A stretch of DNA of 64,000 nucleotides from Blautia hominis. GTDB taxonomy: Bacteria > Bacillota > Clostridia > Lachnospirales > Lachnospiraceae. Below, piece by piece: positions 35,761-44,749 of this stretch (within the stretch, counting starts at the first letter, position 1; each line of letters begins with the position of its first letter). The translations under genes were made by a program, and so were the position numbers. The stretch is taken from the NCBI GenBank assembly GCA_002270465.1, contig NQOF01000002.1, forward strand, positions 558,001 through 622,000, written 5' to 3'. Under the pieces are notes generated by a model that was not told the origin of the DNA, made no database searches, and was given only the letters and a program-made list of their open reading frames with translations.

Positions 35761-36252
35761 ATGAAGAAGACAGCATACATGGGGCTGTTTGCAGCGGTTG
35801 CCATTATATTCGGATATGTGGAAACTCTGCTCCCGGTTTTTGCGGGAATCCCTGGAATTAAGCTGGGATTGGCAAATCTGGTCACTGTGATCTTGCTCTA
35901 CCTGTTTGGATGGAGAGAGGCTGCAGTTGTCTCTTTTATAAGGATACTGGTGATTGGATTTATGTTTGGAAATTTGTTTTCCATATTATTCAGTCTGGCC
36001 GGGGCGGCTTTGAGCCTTCTGGTGATGGTGCTGCTGAAAAAAAACGGCGGATTTTCCGTGGCAGGCGTGAGCATTGCCGGCGGCGTGACACATAATATCG
36101 GACAAATCCTCATAGCGGTCTGTGTGGTGGAGAATGTGAACCTTTTTTACTATCTACCCGTGCTTCTGATAGCCGGGCTTCTGACCGGACTGCTCATTGG
36201 CATATTATCCGGTGAGATTATGAAACGAATACCTGGAAAGGACTTGACATGA
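35761..36252 (+). CDS. Gx transporter / heptaprenyl diphosphate synthase component I family membrane protein
   Basis: A 163-residue membrane protein with about five helices, matching the Hpre_diP_synt_I (Gx transporter) family, which resembles ECF-type substrate-binding membrane subunits. GGGAGATAAGG precedes ATG 35761. It lies 20 nt after the NusG-II gene and overlaps ruvA by four bases. The family name reflects an early assignment; no prenyl synthase component II is nearby, so substrate transport is the likelier role. Confidence 0.85.
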   Translation: MKKTAYMGLFAAVAIIFGYVETLLPVFAGIPGIKLGLANLVTVILLYLFGWREAAVVSFIRILVIGFMFGNLFSILFSLAGAALSLLVMVLLKKNGGFSVAGVSIAGGVTHNIGQILIAVCVVENVNLFYYLPVLLIAGLLTGLLIGILSGEIMKRIPGKDLT

Positions 36253-36866
36253 TTGCATACTTAAAAGGCGAAGTGGTTGAAATAGAAGAGGATAAATTGA
36301 TTCTGGAGTGCGGAACTATAGGGTATAATATCTCTATGCCTGCATCGGCTCTGGACGGCACCCTCCGTCCGGGACAGGAAGTAAAGATACATACACATCT
36401 CCATGTGAGGGAGGATGCCATGCAGTTATATGGTTTTCTCACACGGGATGATCTGAAGATGTTCCGGATGCTTTTGGGGGTCAGTGGGATCGGGCCCAAG
36501 GCAGCACTGGGGATCCTCTCCGGACTGTCTGCGGATGAACTTCGGTTTGCAGTGCTGTCTGATGATGTGAAGACCATCTCCAGAGCCCCCGGTGTGGGGA
36601 AAAAGACAGCCCAGAAGATGATCCTGGAGCTGAAGGACAAGCTGGATCTGCAGGAGGCCTTTGATACCAAGACCATGCATGTGCAGGATGCTTCCCAGGC
36701 GGAGACAGGGGACCTTGCGGATGCCAGAAAGGAAGCTGTGCAGGCGCTCACTGCCCTTGGATATTCCGGCAGCGAGGCTTTGCGGGCTGTGAAGCAGGTG
36801 GATATGTCTCCTGACATGAATGTGGAAGAGATACTGAAGCAGGCACTTAAAAAAATGAATTTTTAG
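36249..36866 (+). CDS. ruvA: Holliday junction branch migration protein RuvA
   Basis: A 205-residue DNA-binding subunit. Domain I is an OB fold (1-65), domain II has helix-hairpin-helix motifs (GVSGIGPKAAL, APGVGKKTAQ), and domain III (about 155-205) contacts RuvB. ATGA overlap with the upstream gene. Confidence 0.97.
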   Translation: MIAYLKGEVVEIEEDKLILECGTIGYNISMPASALDGTLRPGQEVKIHTHLHVREDAMQLYGFLTRDDLKMFRMLLGVSGIGPKAALGILSGLSADELRFAVLSDDVKTISRAPGVGKKTAQKMILELKDKLDLQEAFDTKTMHVQDASQAETGDLADARKEAVQALTALGYSGSEALRAVKQVDMSPDMNVEEILKQALKKMNF

Positions 36867-36878
36867 CGGGATGAGAGC

Positions 36879-37883
36879 ATGGATAAAAAGAGAGTGATTA
36901 CCACAGACGTAATAGAAGAAGACCTGAAAATAGAAGGAAATCTGCGCCCGCAGTATCTGGATGACTATATTGGCCAGGAAAAGGCAAAGAATAACCTGAA
37001 AGTTTACATAGAGGCTGCAAAACAGAGGAATGATGCATTGGACCATGTATTGTTCTACGGCCCTCCGGGACTGGGGAAGACCACCCTTGCGGGCATCATA
37101 GCCAATGAGCTGGGGGTACATATGAAAGTGACCAGCGGTCCGGCCATTGAAAAGCCGGGGGAGATGGCAGCTATCCTCAACAATCTGCAGGAGCATGATG
37201 TGCTCTTTGTGGATGAGATCCACAGGCTGAACCGGCAGGTGGAGGAGGTGCTCTACCCGGCCATGGAGGACTATGCCATAGATATTATGATAGGAAAAGG
37301 TACTGCGGCCCGCTCTATCCGGCTGGACCTTCCGAAATTTACACTGGTGGGTGCTACAACAAGGGCAGGTCTTTTGACAGCACCTCTTCGTGACAGGTTT
37401 GGGGTGGTGCACCACCTGGAATTTTATACGGAGGAGGAACTGAAAACCATCATTCTGCATTCTGCAAAGGTCTTGGGCGTGGAGATTGACGAGGAGGGAG
37501 CCTGGGAGATGTCAAAGCGTTCCCGGGGAACGCCAAGGCTGGCGAACAGGCTCTTAAAGAGAGTCAGGGACTTTGCCCAGGTACGGTATGACGGGAAGAT
37601 CACCAAAGAGGTTGCGGATTTTGCTATGGACCTTCTGGAAGTGGACCGATATGGACTGGATCAGACCGACCGGCTTTTACTCACCACAGTCATTCAGCGT
37701 TTCTCCGGAGGACCGGTGGGGCTGGATACCCTTGCCGCAGCGATCGGTGAGGATTCCGGTACCATTGAAGATGTCTATGAACCTTATCTTATTAAGAATG
37801 GATTTCTTCTGCGCACCCCCAGAGGCAGGGTGGCAAGTGAGCTGGCATACCACCATTTGGGGCTGAATCAGACAGGGGAATGA
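36879..37883 (+). CDS. ruvB: Holliday junction branch migration helicase RuvB
   Basis: A 334-residue AAA+ motor. Walker A GPPGLGKT is at 61-68, Walker [10 protein letters not shown] follows, sensor 1 is in GATTRAG, and a C-terminal winged helix completes the protein. It follows ruvA by 12 nt. Confidence 0.98.
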   Translation: MDKKRVITTDVIEEDLKIEGNLRPQYLDDYIGQEKAKNNLKVYIEAAKQRNDALDHVLFYGPPGLGKTTLAGIIANELGVHMKVTSGPAIEKPGEMAAILNNLQEHDVLFVDEIHRLNRQVEEVLYPAMEDYAIDIMIGKGTAARSIRLDLPKFTLVGATTRAGLLTAPLRDRFGVVHHLEFYTEEELKTIILHSAKVLGVEIDEEGAWEMSKRSRGTPRLANRLLKRVRDFAQVRYDGKITKEVADFAMDLLEVDRYGLDQTDRLLLTTVIQRFSGGPVGLDTLAAAIGEDSGTIEDVYEPYLIKNGFLLRTPRGRVASELAYHHLGLNQTGE

Positions 37884-37891
37884 GAAAAAGG

Positions 37892-37919
37892 TTGTTTTTC
37901 TGCATATTTCGATTATAAT
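37892..37919 (+). promoter_or_regulatory. Promoter and long structured leader before zapA
   Basis: TTGTTT (37892-37897) and TATAAT (37914-37919), 16 bp apart. The transcript would carry a leader of about 200 nt with several stems: GTCAATAC with GTATTTGAC, GTCAA with TTGAC, and two that exclude each other near 38046-38096 (AACAGTTC with GAACTGTT, or GATAACAG with CTGTTATC). Confidence 0.55.
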
Positions 37920-38123
37920 AGACAGTGGAAGTCAATACCCCGCTGCAAGCAACGGAGTATTTGACCCTCGCGGCAGTCAAACGAGCTTGACTTTGGTTCG
38001 TTGTTCGCGGAAATAAAATGCAGATGATGGAAAGCGCTCTTTTGATAACAGTTCGGACAGCTGAACTGTTGCCTCTTTTGGTACTTTCTGTTATCATGAA
38101 TGAAAATCGGGAGGAGCCCTTTA

Positions 38124-38531
38124 ATGGCAGTTAAGAATACTACACAGGTTTTAATCGGAGGCAAGATTATTACCCTGAGCGGATATGAAAGTGAAGAATA
38201 CCTGCAGAAGGTTGCATCTTATATGAATAATAAAATGACGGAACTGGGACAGCTCCCAGGTTACAGCCGTCAGTCCGTGGAGACAAAACACACGCTTCTG
38301 AGCCTGAATGTGGCAGATGACTATTTTAAGGCAAAGCGGCAGGCGGAAATTTTCGAGGAGGATCTGGAGGCAAAGGACAGGGAAATGTATGATTTAAAAC
38401 ATGATCTGATCACCAGCCAGGTACAGCTTGAGAATGCCAGAAAAGATGTTGCCCTAAAAAATGAACAGATAGATAAGCTGCAGAACAGAATAGAGGAACT
38501 GGAAAAAGAACTGGAAGAACTTTTAAAATAA
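38124..38531 (+). CDS. zapA: Cell division protein ZapA
   Basis: A 135-residue cytoplasmic protein that binds and bundles FtsZ. Residues 1-70 match the ZapA head; the rest is a long coiled coil. GGGAGGAG (38109-38116) sets ATG 38124 rather than the upstream ATG 38100. Confidence 0.9.
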   Translation: MAVKNTTQVLIGGKIITLSGYESEEYLQKVASYMNNKMTELGQLPGYSRQSVETKHTLLSLNVADDYFKAKRQAEIFEEDLEAKDREMYDLKHDLITSQVQLENARKDVALKNEQIDKLQNRIEELEKELEELLK

Positions 38532-38565
38532 TAGAAAGTATGCCTGACGTATTTTTTATTGTGAA
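38531..38565 (+). repeat. ATAGAAAG hairpin repeat (copy c)
   Basis: ATAGAAAG (38531-38538) overlaps the zapA stop and can pair, with G-U pairs, to ATTTTTTATT (38551-38560), followed by GTGAAGA. Confidence 0.6.
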
Positions 38566-38692
38566 GAATAATGGCTGCGTGTAAAACTTCCGGAACATAG
38601 AATGATAGGGCGCGCTCCGGACAGAAGGAACACGTCCTTTTATTATTTTATATAGAAAATTATGATAACGTGAATTTTGGAGGAGACAGATT

Positions 38693-40891
38693 ATGAGAGC
38701 AGAACTGCTGGCACCTGCCGGCTCTTATGAAGGGCTTCGGGCTGCTGTCACTGCGGGGGCGGATGCGGTCTATATTGGCGGCCAGATGTTCGGAGCCAGG
38801 GCATATGCCAAAAACCCGGACACGGACCAATTACTTGAGGCTATAGATTATACTCATCTGCACGGCAGGAAAATTTATATGACAGTGAATACCCTGCTTA
38901 AAAACAGGGAGCTTACGGAACAGCTATACACCTATCTGGCTCCATATTACCAGCAGGGCGTGGACGGTGTGATCGTACAGGACTATGGTGTCCTGTCTTT
39001 TATTAAAAGGGAATTTCCCGGCCTTCCCATCCATGTGAGCACCCAGATGGCTGTGACCGGACCCTGGGGCGCGAAACTTTTAAAAGAGGCAGGGGCGTCC
39101 AGGATCGTGACAGCCCGTGAGTTGTCCCTGGAGGAGATCCACAGGATCTACCGGGAAACAGGTGTGGAGATCGAGAGTTTTATCCATGGAGCGCTGTGCT
39201 ACTGTTATTCCGGTATGTGCCTGTTTTCCAGTATGCTGGGAGGCAGGAGCGGCAACAGAGGAAGATGTGCCCAGCCCTGCAGACTTCCCTATGAAGTGTA
39301 TGACGGGGAGAAAAAACTGGGCAATAAAGGAGAGGAATACCCTTTGAGCCCAAAGGATATGTGTACCATTGACATCCTTCCGGAGATTTTAAAAGCAGGG
39401 GTCTATTCCCTGAAAATCGAAGGGCGGATGAAAAAGCCGGAATATGCGGCCGGTGTTACGAGAATTTACAGAAAGTATCTTGATCTATATGAAAAGAACC
39501 CAAAGGGGTACCGTGTTCTGGAAAGTGACAGGCAGGAGCTTTTAAAATTATACCAAAGAGACGGATTCCATGAGGGATATTATAAACAGCACAACGGCAG
39601 GAATATGATCGCTGTGCAGAATCTGAAAGCCCAGGACAACAGAGAAAAGGGGGCAGGGAAACGGGATGAGGAATTATTTTCGCAATTGAAAGTTCAATAT
39701 GTTGATAAGAAATTGCAAGAAAAAATTTATGGAAATGTAATCCTCTTTTGCGGAAGCCCTGCTATACTGGATTTGGAATATGGAACCCGCCATATACAGG
39801 TGGAAGGGGAAATGGTACAGGCCGCACAGAAGCAGCCCCTCAGCGCGGAGCGGGTGAAAAAGCAGATGGAAAAGACAGGAAATACCCCATTTGTCTTTGA
39901 AGGTCTGGATGTGCAGACCGACGAACAGGGTTTTCTGCCTATGCAGAGTCTGAATGAACTGCGCAGAAAAGGCCTGGAGGCACTGACAAAAGAGTGTCTT
40001 TCCCCGTACAGAAGAACTTTGCCTGTGCGGACTGCAAAGCCGGAACGTATAGAGAAGGCAGCAGCCGACTCCAAACGTTTCTATGTATCTGTGGAGACCT
40101 GGGAGCAGATGGAGGAAGCTTTAAGACGTGGGGAAGTGGACGGCATTTACTGCAGCATATCCATGTTCTGGGGAGACAGCTTTGAAGAAAAGACCAGGTA
40201 TGCCATGGAATATATAAAAGAATTCGGCAAAGAGTGTTATCTGGCATTTCCCTATATCCAGAGAGAAAAGATCCTGGAGGGCAAAGAGGCGGAGCTTGAA
40301 AATCTGGCAGGGTGTCTGGATGGTTTCCTGGTCCGGAATCTGGAAGAGCTGGGATACCTAAACCGTCTGGGACTTGCAAAAAAAGCAGTCTGCGATTACG
40401 CCTTATATGCGTTTAATGATGAGGCGAAGGCTTTTCTGGAGGATCAGGGAGCGCTTCGCACCACGGTTCCTCTGGAGCTGAACGGCGGTGAGATACGCCG
40501 CAGAGACAATGAGAACAGTGAATGGATCATCTATGGGTATTACCCCATGATGATATCTGCCCAGTGTCTGAAAAAGACCTGCAGCACCTGTGATAAAAAA
40601 AGCGGATTTACCCGCCTGAAGGACAGGTACGGGAATTATTTTCATACCCAGTGTGTATGCGGCTTCTGCTATAATGTGATCTACAACAGTGTTCCCACAG
40701 GACTTTTAAGGGAGGCAGACCAGGTAAAAGCCGCATCTGTCTCGGCAGTCCGTATGAACTTTACCATAGAAGGGAAAGCTGAAACTGGAAGACTGCTCGA
40801 TTTGTTTCTGGATGTTTACAAGAAAAATAAAGACGTGCCCGGCCAGGTGCCTGACTTTACAAAGGGACATTTTAAACGGGGCGTGGAGTAG
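38693..40891 (+). CDS. U32 family protein, RlhA-like
   Basis: A 732-residue U32-family protein. The N-terminal TIM-like domain has the signature ESFIHGALCYCYSGMCLFSS with conserved Cys, followed by GNRGRCAQPCR. The middle matches the DUF3656 region and the end has the Cys-rich CLKKTCSTC and CVCGFC. E. coli RlhA, of the same long architecture, hydroxylates C2501 of 23S rRNA with iron-sulfur participation, so an RNA-modifying role is likelier than proteolysis. GGAGG precedes ATG 38693. Confidence 0.88.
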   Translation: MRAELLAPAGSYEGLRAAVTAGADAVYIGGQMFGARAYAKNPDTDQLLEAIDYTHLHGRKIYMTVNTLLKNRELTEQLYTYLAPYYQQGVDGVIVQDYGVLSFIKREFPGLPIHVSTQMAVTGPWGAKLLKEAGASRIVTARELSLEEIHRIYRETGVEIESFIHGALCYCYSGMCLFSSMLGGRSGNRGRCAQPCRLPYEVYDGEKKLGNKGEEYPLSPKDMCTIDILPEILKAGVYSLKIEGRMKKPEYAAGVTRIYRKYLDLYEKNPKGYRVLESDRQELLKLYQRDGFHEGYYKQHNGRNMIAVQNLKAQDNREKGAGKRDEELFSQLKVQYVDKKLQEKIYGNVILFCGSPAILDLEYGTRHIQVEGEMVQAAQKQPLSAERVKKQMEKTGNTPFVFEGLDVQTDEQGFLPMQSLNELRRKGLEALTKECLSPYRRTLPVRTAKPERIEKAAADSKRFYVSVETWEQMEEALRRGEVDGIYCSISMFWGDSFEEKTRYAMEYIKEFGKECYLAFPYIQREKILEGKEAELENLAGCLDGFLVRNLEELGYLNRLGLAKKAVCDYALYAFNDEAKAFLEDQGALRTTVPLELNGGEIRRRDNENSEWIIYGYYPMMISAQCLKKTCSTCDKKSGFTRLKDRYGNYFHTQCVCGFCYNVIYNSVPTGLLREADQVKAASVSAVRMNFTIEGKAETGRLLDLFLDVYKKNKDVPGQVPDFTKGHFKRGVE

Positions 40892-40899
40892 GTGAAGAA

Positions 40900-42291
40900 T
40901 TGATAAATTTAATTGTAGAACTTTCCAAATATCTGCTGCTGATACTGGCAGCCCTCTATACGCTGGAGAGTTTCAGTGTATTCAAATACAAAGCGGAGGA
41001 TGATAAGCGGTATATATTGAGAAAACAGCTTATTGTGATCTTCTTCATGGACTTTGTGGCTTTTCTTGTTATCTTCCTGAAAACAGAGAAGATGGAAGTC
41101 ATTTATTTCTTTGGAGCCCAGCTTCTGTATTTTATAGCGGTTCAGGTACTTTACAGGATCTTTTACAAAAAGGCGTCATTGCTTTTGCTGAACCATATGT
41201 GTATGCTGCTCTCTGTGGGGTTTATCATGCTGGCAAGGCTGGATACGGATTCTGCGGTAAGACAGTTCCGGATCGTAGTGATCGCCACAGTCATTGCCAT
41301 GGTAATTCCGGTCATGATAAGAAAGCTGACATTTTTGAACAAATGGACCTGGTTTTATGCCGGAGCAGGTATGCTGCTGCTCCTTGTGGTGCTGGTTCTG
41401 GGCAAGAATGTCAATGGAGCCAAGATCAATATTTCCCTGGGCGGGTTTGCATTCCAGCCTTCAGAGTTTGTTAAGATAATTTTTGTGTTCTTTGTAGCCT
41501 GCAGACTTTACAGGAAAAAAGCCACCTTTCAGGACCACGTGATCACAACGGCGATCGCCGCAGCTTATGTGCTGGTGCTGGTGGTATCCAGGGACCTTGG
41601 AAGCGCCCTGGTGTTTTTTATCACATATGTGGTCATGCTGTATGTGGCCACCAAGAAGCCGCTTTACCTATTGGCGGGACTGGGCTCCGGCTGTGTGGCT
41701 GCTGTGGGTGCTTACTTTCTCTTTGGCCATGTGCGCCAGAGGGTGGTGGCCTGGAAGAACCCCTTTTCTGTTTATGAGGGGGCCGGTTATCAGATCGTAC
41801 AGGGACTTTTTGCCATTGGAACAGGCGGGCTTTTTGGGATGGGTCTTTGCCAGGGTTCCCCCAATATGATCCCTTTTGTAAAACAGGATTATATGTTTGC
41901 GGCGATCTGCGAGGAGCTGGGCGGGCTTTTTGCCATGTGCCTGATCCTGATCTGCATGAGCATGTTCCTGCTGGTAGTCAACATTTCCCTACAGATAAAG
42001 AAACCATTTTATAAGCTGATCGCGCTGGGACTGGGAACGGAGTATGCGTTTCAGGTATTTCTCACCATCGGCGGCGTGACAAAATTTATCCCCATGACGG
42101 GAATTACCCTTCCCCTTGTCAGCTACGGCGGAAGCTCTGTATTAAGCACCATTATTATGCTGGCGATTATCCAGGGGTTATATATTTTGAGAGAAGACGA
42201 GGATGAAGAACTTGAAAAGCAAAAAGAAAAAAGAAGAGAAGCGTCTCTTAAAGGAAGAGAAGGCGTTAGAGAAAAAAGAATTAAAGGCTAA
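40900..42291 (+). CDS. FtsW/RodA/SpoVE-family lipid II glycan polymerase
   Basis: A 463-residue SEDS membrane protein with ten or so helices that polymerises peptidoglycan glycan strands with a partner class B PBP. GGFAFQPSEFVKI, SRDLGSALVFF and the C-terminal ITLPLVSYGGSS are family signatures. It starts at TTG 40900 with AGGTGAAG upstream; no ATG start is available. It is coupled to a PBP2 gene whose start overlaps its end by 89 bases. Whether it serves elongation, division or sporulation cannot be decided. Confidence 0.93.
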   Translation: MINLIVELSKYLLLILAALYTLESFSVFKYKAEDDKRYILRKQLIVIFFMDFVAFLVIFLKTEKMEVIYFFGAQLLYFIAVQVLYRIFYKKASLLLLNHMCMLLSVGFIMLARLDTDSAVRQFRIVVIATVIAMVIPVMIRKLTFLNKWTWFYAGAGMLLLLVVLVLGKNVNGAKINISLGGFAFQPSEFVKIIFVFFVACRLYRKKATFQDHVITTAIAAAYVLVLVVSRDLGSALVFFITYVVMLYVATKKPLYLLAGLGSGCVAAVGAYFLFGHVRQRVVAWKNPFSVYEGAGYQIVQGLFAIGTGGLFGMGLCQGSPNMIPFVKQDYMFAAICEELGGLFAMCLILICMSMFLLVVNISLQIKKPFYKLIALGLGTEYAFQVFLTIGGVTKFIPMTGITLPLVSYGGSSVLSTIIMLAIIQGLYILREDEDEELEKQKEKRREASLKGREGVREKRIKG

Positions 42292-43699
42292 GAGAGCCCG
42301 AAACCGGGAATATGCCATAGTCAGTTATTTTTTCGTTTGCATCTTTATTTCTTTGATTGGCTATATGGTTTATTTCCAGGTGGTGAAGCGTGAGGGTGTG
42401 ATCAGCAGCCCTTACAATACCAGGCAGGACCAGTTCGAGGACCGGGTGGTCCGCGGCAGCATTCTGTCAGCCGACGGACAGACTCTGGCCTATACCCAGG
42501 TAAATGATGACGGTTCCGAAACCAGGGTATATCCTTACAACAACGTGTTTGCCCACGTGGTGGGATATGATGCCAACGGCAAAAACGGTCTGGAATCTCT
42601 GGCGAATTTCCAGCTCATGTCCTCCCATGACGGCTATCTCTCCCAGGCAGCCAACGAGCTGAAAAGCGAAAAAAACCAGGGTGACAATGTAGTCAGTACA
42701 CTGGACACGTCTCTGCAGCAGACAGCCTACAATGCCCTGGGTGACAACCGTGGCGCCGTGGTGGTCCTGGACCCAAAGACCGGGGCCGTTCTGGCATCAG
42801 TAAGCAAGCCGGACTTCAACCCGAACACCGTGGCGCAGGACTGGGATTATCTGGTCAGTGACAGCTCCAACAGCAGTCTCTTGAACCGGGCCACACAGGG
42901 GGCGTATCCGCCGGGTTCCACATTTAAGATTGTGACAGCCCTGGCATACTTAAAAGCCCACGGCAGCATAGACGGATTTTCCTACAACTGCAGCGGCAGC
43001 ATTACCATGGATGACCACACCATCACCTGCTATGACGGAGAAGTACACGGGGAGGAGGATTTCACCACAGCCTTTGCTGAATCCTGCAACAGTGCGTTCG
43101 CAAGCATCGGTGTGGACCTGGGCAGATCAAAACTGACACAGACAGCGGAAAGCCTTTTGTTTAACAGCAAACTACCCATTCCCATCGAATACAATAAAAG
43201 CAGATTTGACTTAGGTGACCACCCCGGCAATCCGCTCCTGATGCAGACTTCCATCGGACAGGGCAACACCTTGGTTTCCCCCATGCACATGGCTATGATC
43301 GTCAGTGCCATTGCCAATGACGGCGTACTGATGAAGCCATACTATGTAGACCACGTGGAAAATGTAAACGGAGACATAGTAAAAACCACCAAGCCTGCAG
43401 AATACAAACAGCTCTTGGAGACCAGCGAAGCCCGCACCATGCAAAGCCTCATGGAGGAGGTAGTAAATCGTGGGACCGCATCCTCTTTAAGCGGAGAAAA
43501 CTACAGCGCCGCCGGCAAAACCGGTTCAGCCGAATACTACGGCTCCGACGGGGATATCAGGACCCATTCCTGGTTCGTAGGATATTCCACAATGGGAGAC
43601 TCCCAGATCGCCATAGCCGTCATAGCCGAAGGCGCCGGAACCGGCAGCTCCGTAGCCGTCCCCATAGCCCACGAAGTCTTCAACGAATTCTATTATTAA
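42203..43699 (+). CDS. Class B penicillin-binding protein 2 (PbpA-like)
   Basis: A 498-residue transpeptidase cross-linking peptidoglycan. A very basic cytoplasmic tail (1-35) precedes one membrane helix (about 38-58); the catalytic motifs are STFK (239-242), SCN (294-296) and KTG (439-441). It is paired with the SEDS polymerase just upstream. The start is uncertain: ATG 42203 has only weak GAGAAG at the proper distance, while GAGG is 9 nt before TTG 42212. Either start lies well inside the upstream gene. No PASTA domains. Confidence 0.93.
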   Translation: MKNLKSKKKKEEKRLLKEEKALEKKELKAKRARNREYAIVSYFFVCIFISLIGYMVYFQVVKREGVISSPYNTRQDQFEDRVVRGSILSADGQTLAYTQVNDDGSETRVYPYNNVFAHVVGYDANGKNGLESLANFQLMSSHDGYLSQAANELKSEKNQGDNVVSTLDTSLQQTAYNALGDNRGAVVVLDPKTGAVLASVSKPDFNPNTVAQDWDYLVSDSSNSSLLNRATQGAYPPGSTFKIVTALAYLKAHGSIDGFSYNCSGSITMDDHTITCYDGEVHGEEDFTTAFAESCNSAFASIGVDLGRSKLTQTAESLLFNSKLPIPIEYNKSRFDLGDHPGNPLLMQTSIGQGNTLVSPMHMAMIVSAIANDGVLMKPYYVDHVENVNGDIVKTTKPAEYKQLLETSEARTMQSLMEEVVNRGTASSLSGENYSAAGKTGSAEYYGSDGDIRTHSWFVGYSTMGDSQIAIAVIAEGAGTGSSVAVPIAHEVFNEFYY

Positions 43700-43747
43700 A
43701 AATAACCTAGCCCAATAAATGGCCTTTACTTTTATATGTTAGCTGCC

Positions 43748-43773
43748 CTGCATTTTCATGACCAGAAATGCAG
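43748..43773. other. Hairpin after the PBP2 gene
   Basis: CTGCATTT and AAATGCAG (43748-43755, 43766-43773) form an 8-bp stem without a T run. Apart from this and the element at 43848, the 470-bp gap up to 44091 is featureless. Confidence 0.5.
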
Positions 43774-43847
43774 CACCACACATCCCTAAACCTACCGCAT
43801 GAAACTCTTTTTCCCACCTATGAAACTACGCGGGGCAGTCAAAACCA

Positions 43848-44048
43848 GGAAGAGGAAGGGAGCGGGCGGGAGGCGGGGTTGCCTGTGAGCGATGTCTCAG
43901 TGGAGCGCCGCGGAGATCCACCTGCCCCAGACACTTAATGAAGAGGCCACTGCCGATGAATTTAGTGACTGGGAGCAGGTTAGCTCCGTGGCAGCGGAAC
44001 GCTTCGCTCACAGGCAACCCCGCCTCCCGCCCGCTCCCTTCCTCTTCC
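43848..44048 (-). repeat. Hypervariable-arm hairpin element, subfamily 1, copy 2
   Basis: A 201-bp element in inverted orientation. Its 45-bp arms (43848-43892, 44004-44048) are perfectly complementary; the 111-bp core is 43893-44003. AAAACCA precedes and GTCC follows, again the reverse complement of the forward termini. Confidence 0.92.
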
Positions 44049-44091
44049 GTCCGCCTTCCCTCCTCCCCCTGTGCAGTTTCCATTTTATCCC

Positions 44092-44120
44092 TTGCACAGG
44101 TATCCAAAAAGAGTTATACT
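44092..44120 (+). promoter_or_regulatory. Promoter of the Nudix gene
   Basis: TTGCAC (44092-44097), 17 bp, TATACT (44115-44120). Confidence 0.7.
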
Positions 44121-44177
44121 AATACCAACGAAACACAACGCTGACCCGGAAAAGGGTTTTACAGGAGGACTTGCACT

Positions 44178-44630
44178 ATGATTGAAGCAACGAGCTGTGG
44201 CGGGGTGGTAATATATCGGGGAAAGATACTGACCTTGTACAAATCCTATAAGCACAAATATGAGGGCTGGGTTTTGCCGAAAGGGACAGTTGAGGAAGGC
44301 GAAGACTATAAGGATACAGCGCTGCGTGAAGTGAAGGAGGAGGCAGGCGTAGCTGCGAATATCATCAAATATGTAGGTAAAAGCCAGTATAGTTTTTGTG
44401 TGCCGGAAGATACTGTGGAAAAGGACGTTTACTGGTATCTCATGGCGGCAGGCAGCTATTACAGCCGGCCACAGAGAGATGAATATTTTGTAGATTCCGG
44501 TTTTTACAAGTTCCATGAAGCTTACCATCTATTACGGTTTTCCAACGAAAAGCAGATTCTGGAAAAGGCTTATAATGAATACCTGGATTTGAAAAAATCA
44601 AATCTTTGGGGAAACAAAAAGTATTTTTAG
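44178..44630 (+). CDS. Nudix hydrolase
   Basis: A 150-residue Nudix enzyme. The box GTVEEGEDYKDTALREVKEEAGV fits G-x5-E-x7-REUXEEXGU at about 36-58, binding Mg2+ for cleavage of a nucleoside diphosphate-linked substrate. AGGAGG sets ATG 44178. The strand order and the VLPKG lead-in suggest the Ap4A or diphosphoinositol hydrolase type, but substrate is not determined. Monocistronic, with its own terminator. Confidence 0.9.
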   Translation: MIEATSCGGVVIYRGKILTLYKSYKHKYEGWVLPKGTVEEGEDYKDTALREVKEEAGVAANIIKYVGKSQYSFCVPEDTVEKDVYWYLMAAGSYYSRPQRDEYFVDSGFYKFHEAYHLLRFSNEKQILEKAYNEYLDLKKSNLWGNKKYF

Positions 44631-44644
44631 TTATTCAGCTGACG

Positions 44645-44673
44645 AAAGGGACTGGTTTTTCCAGCCCCTTTTT
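44645..44673 (+). terminator. Terminator of the Nudix gene
   Basis: AAAGGGACTGG and CCAGCCCCTTT (44645-44655, 44661-44671) pair with one mismatch around five T residues, and a short T run follows. Confidence 0.75.
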
Positions 44674-44749
44674 GTACTTTTACGTTACAGGTTTTGGCAC
44701 CAGGTAACCCGCTATGACAGCTTTCATAAAAAATGGAGGAGGTAGCCAT

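Noticed and set aside
43892-44122. Small reading frames inside the hairpin elements (one gives EIHLPQ-LNEEA-ADEF in three copies)
   Set aside because: The frame stays open in three cores, but copy 3 loses the start through a one-base deletion, substitutions fall where stems covary, and the frames run into unrelated arms. A folded nucleic acid explains the conservation better, although coding is not fully excluded.
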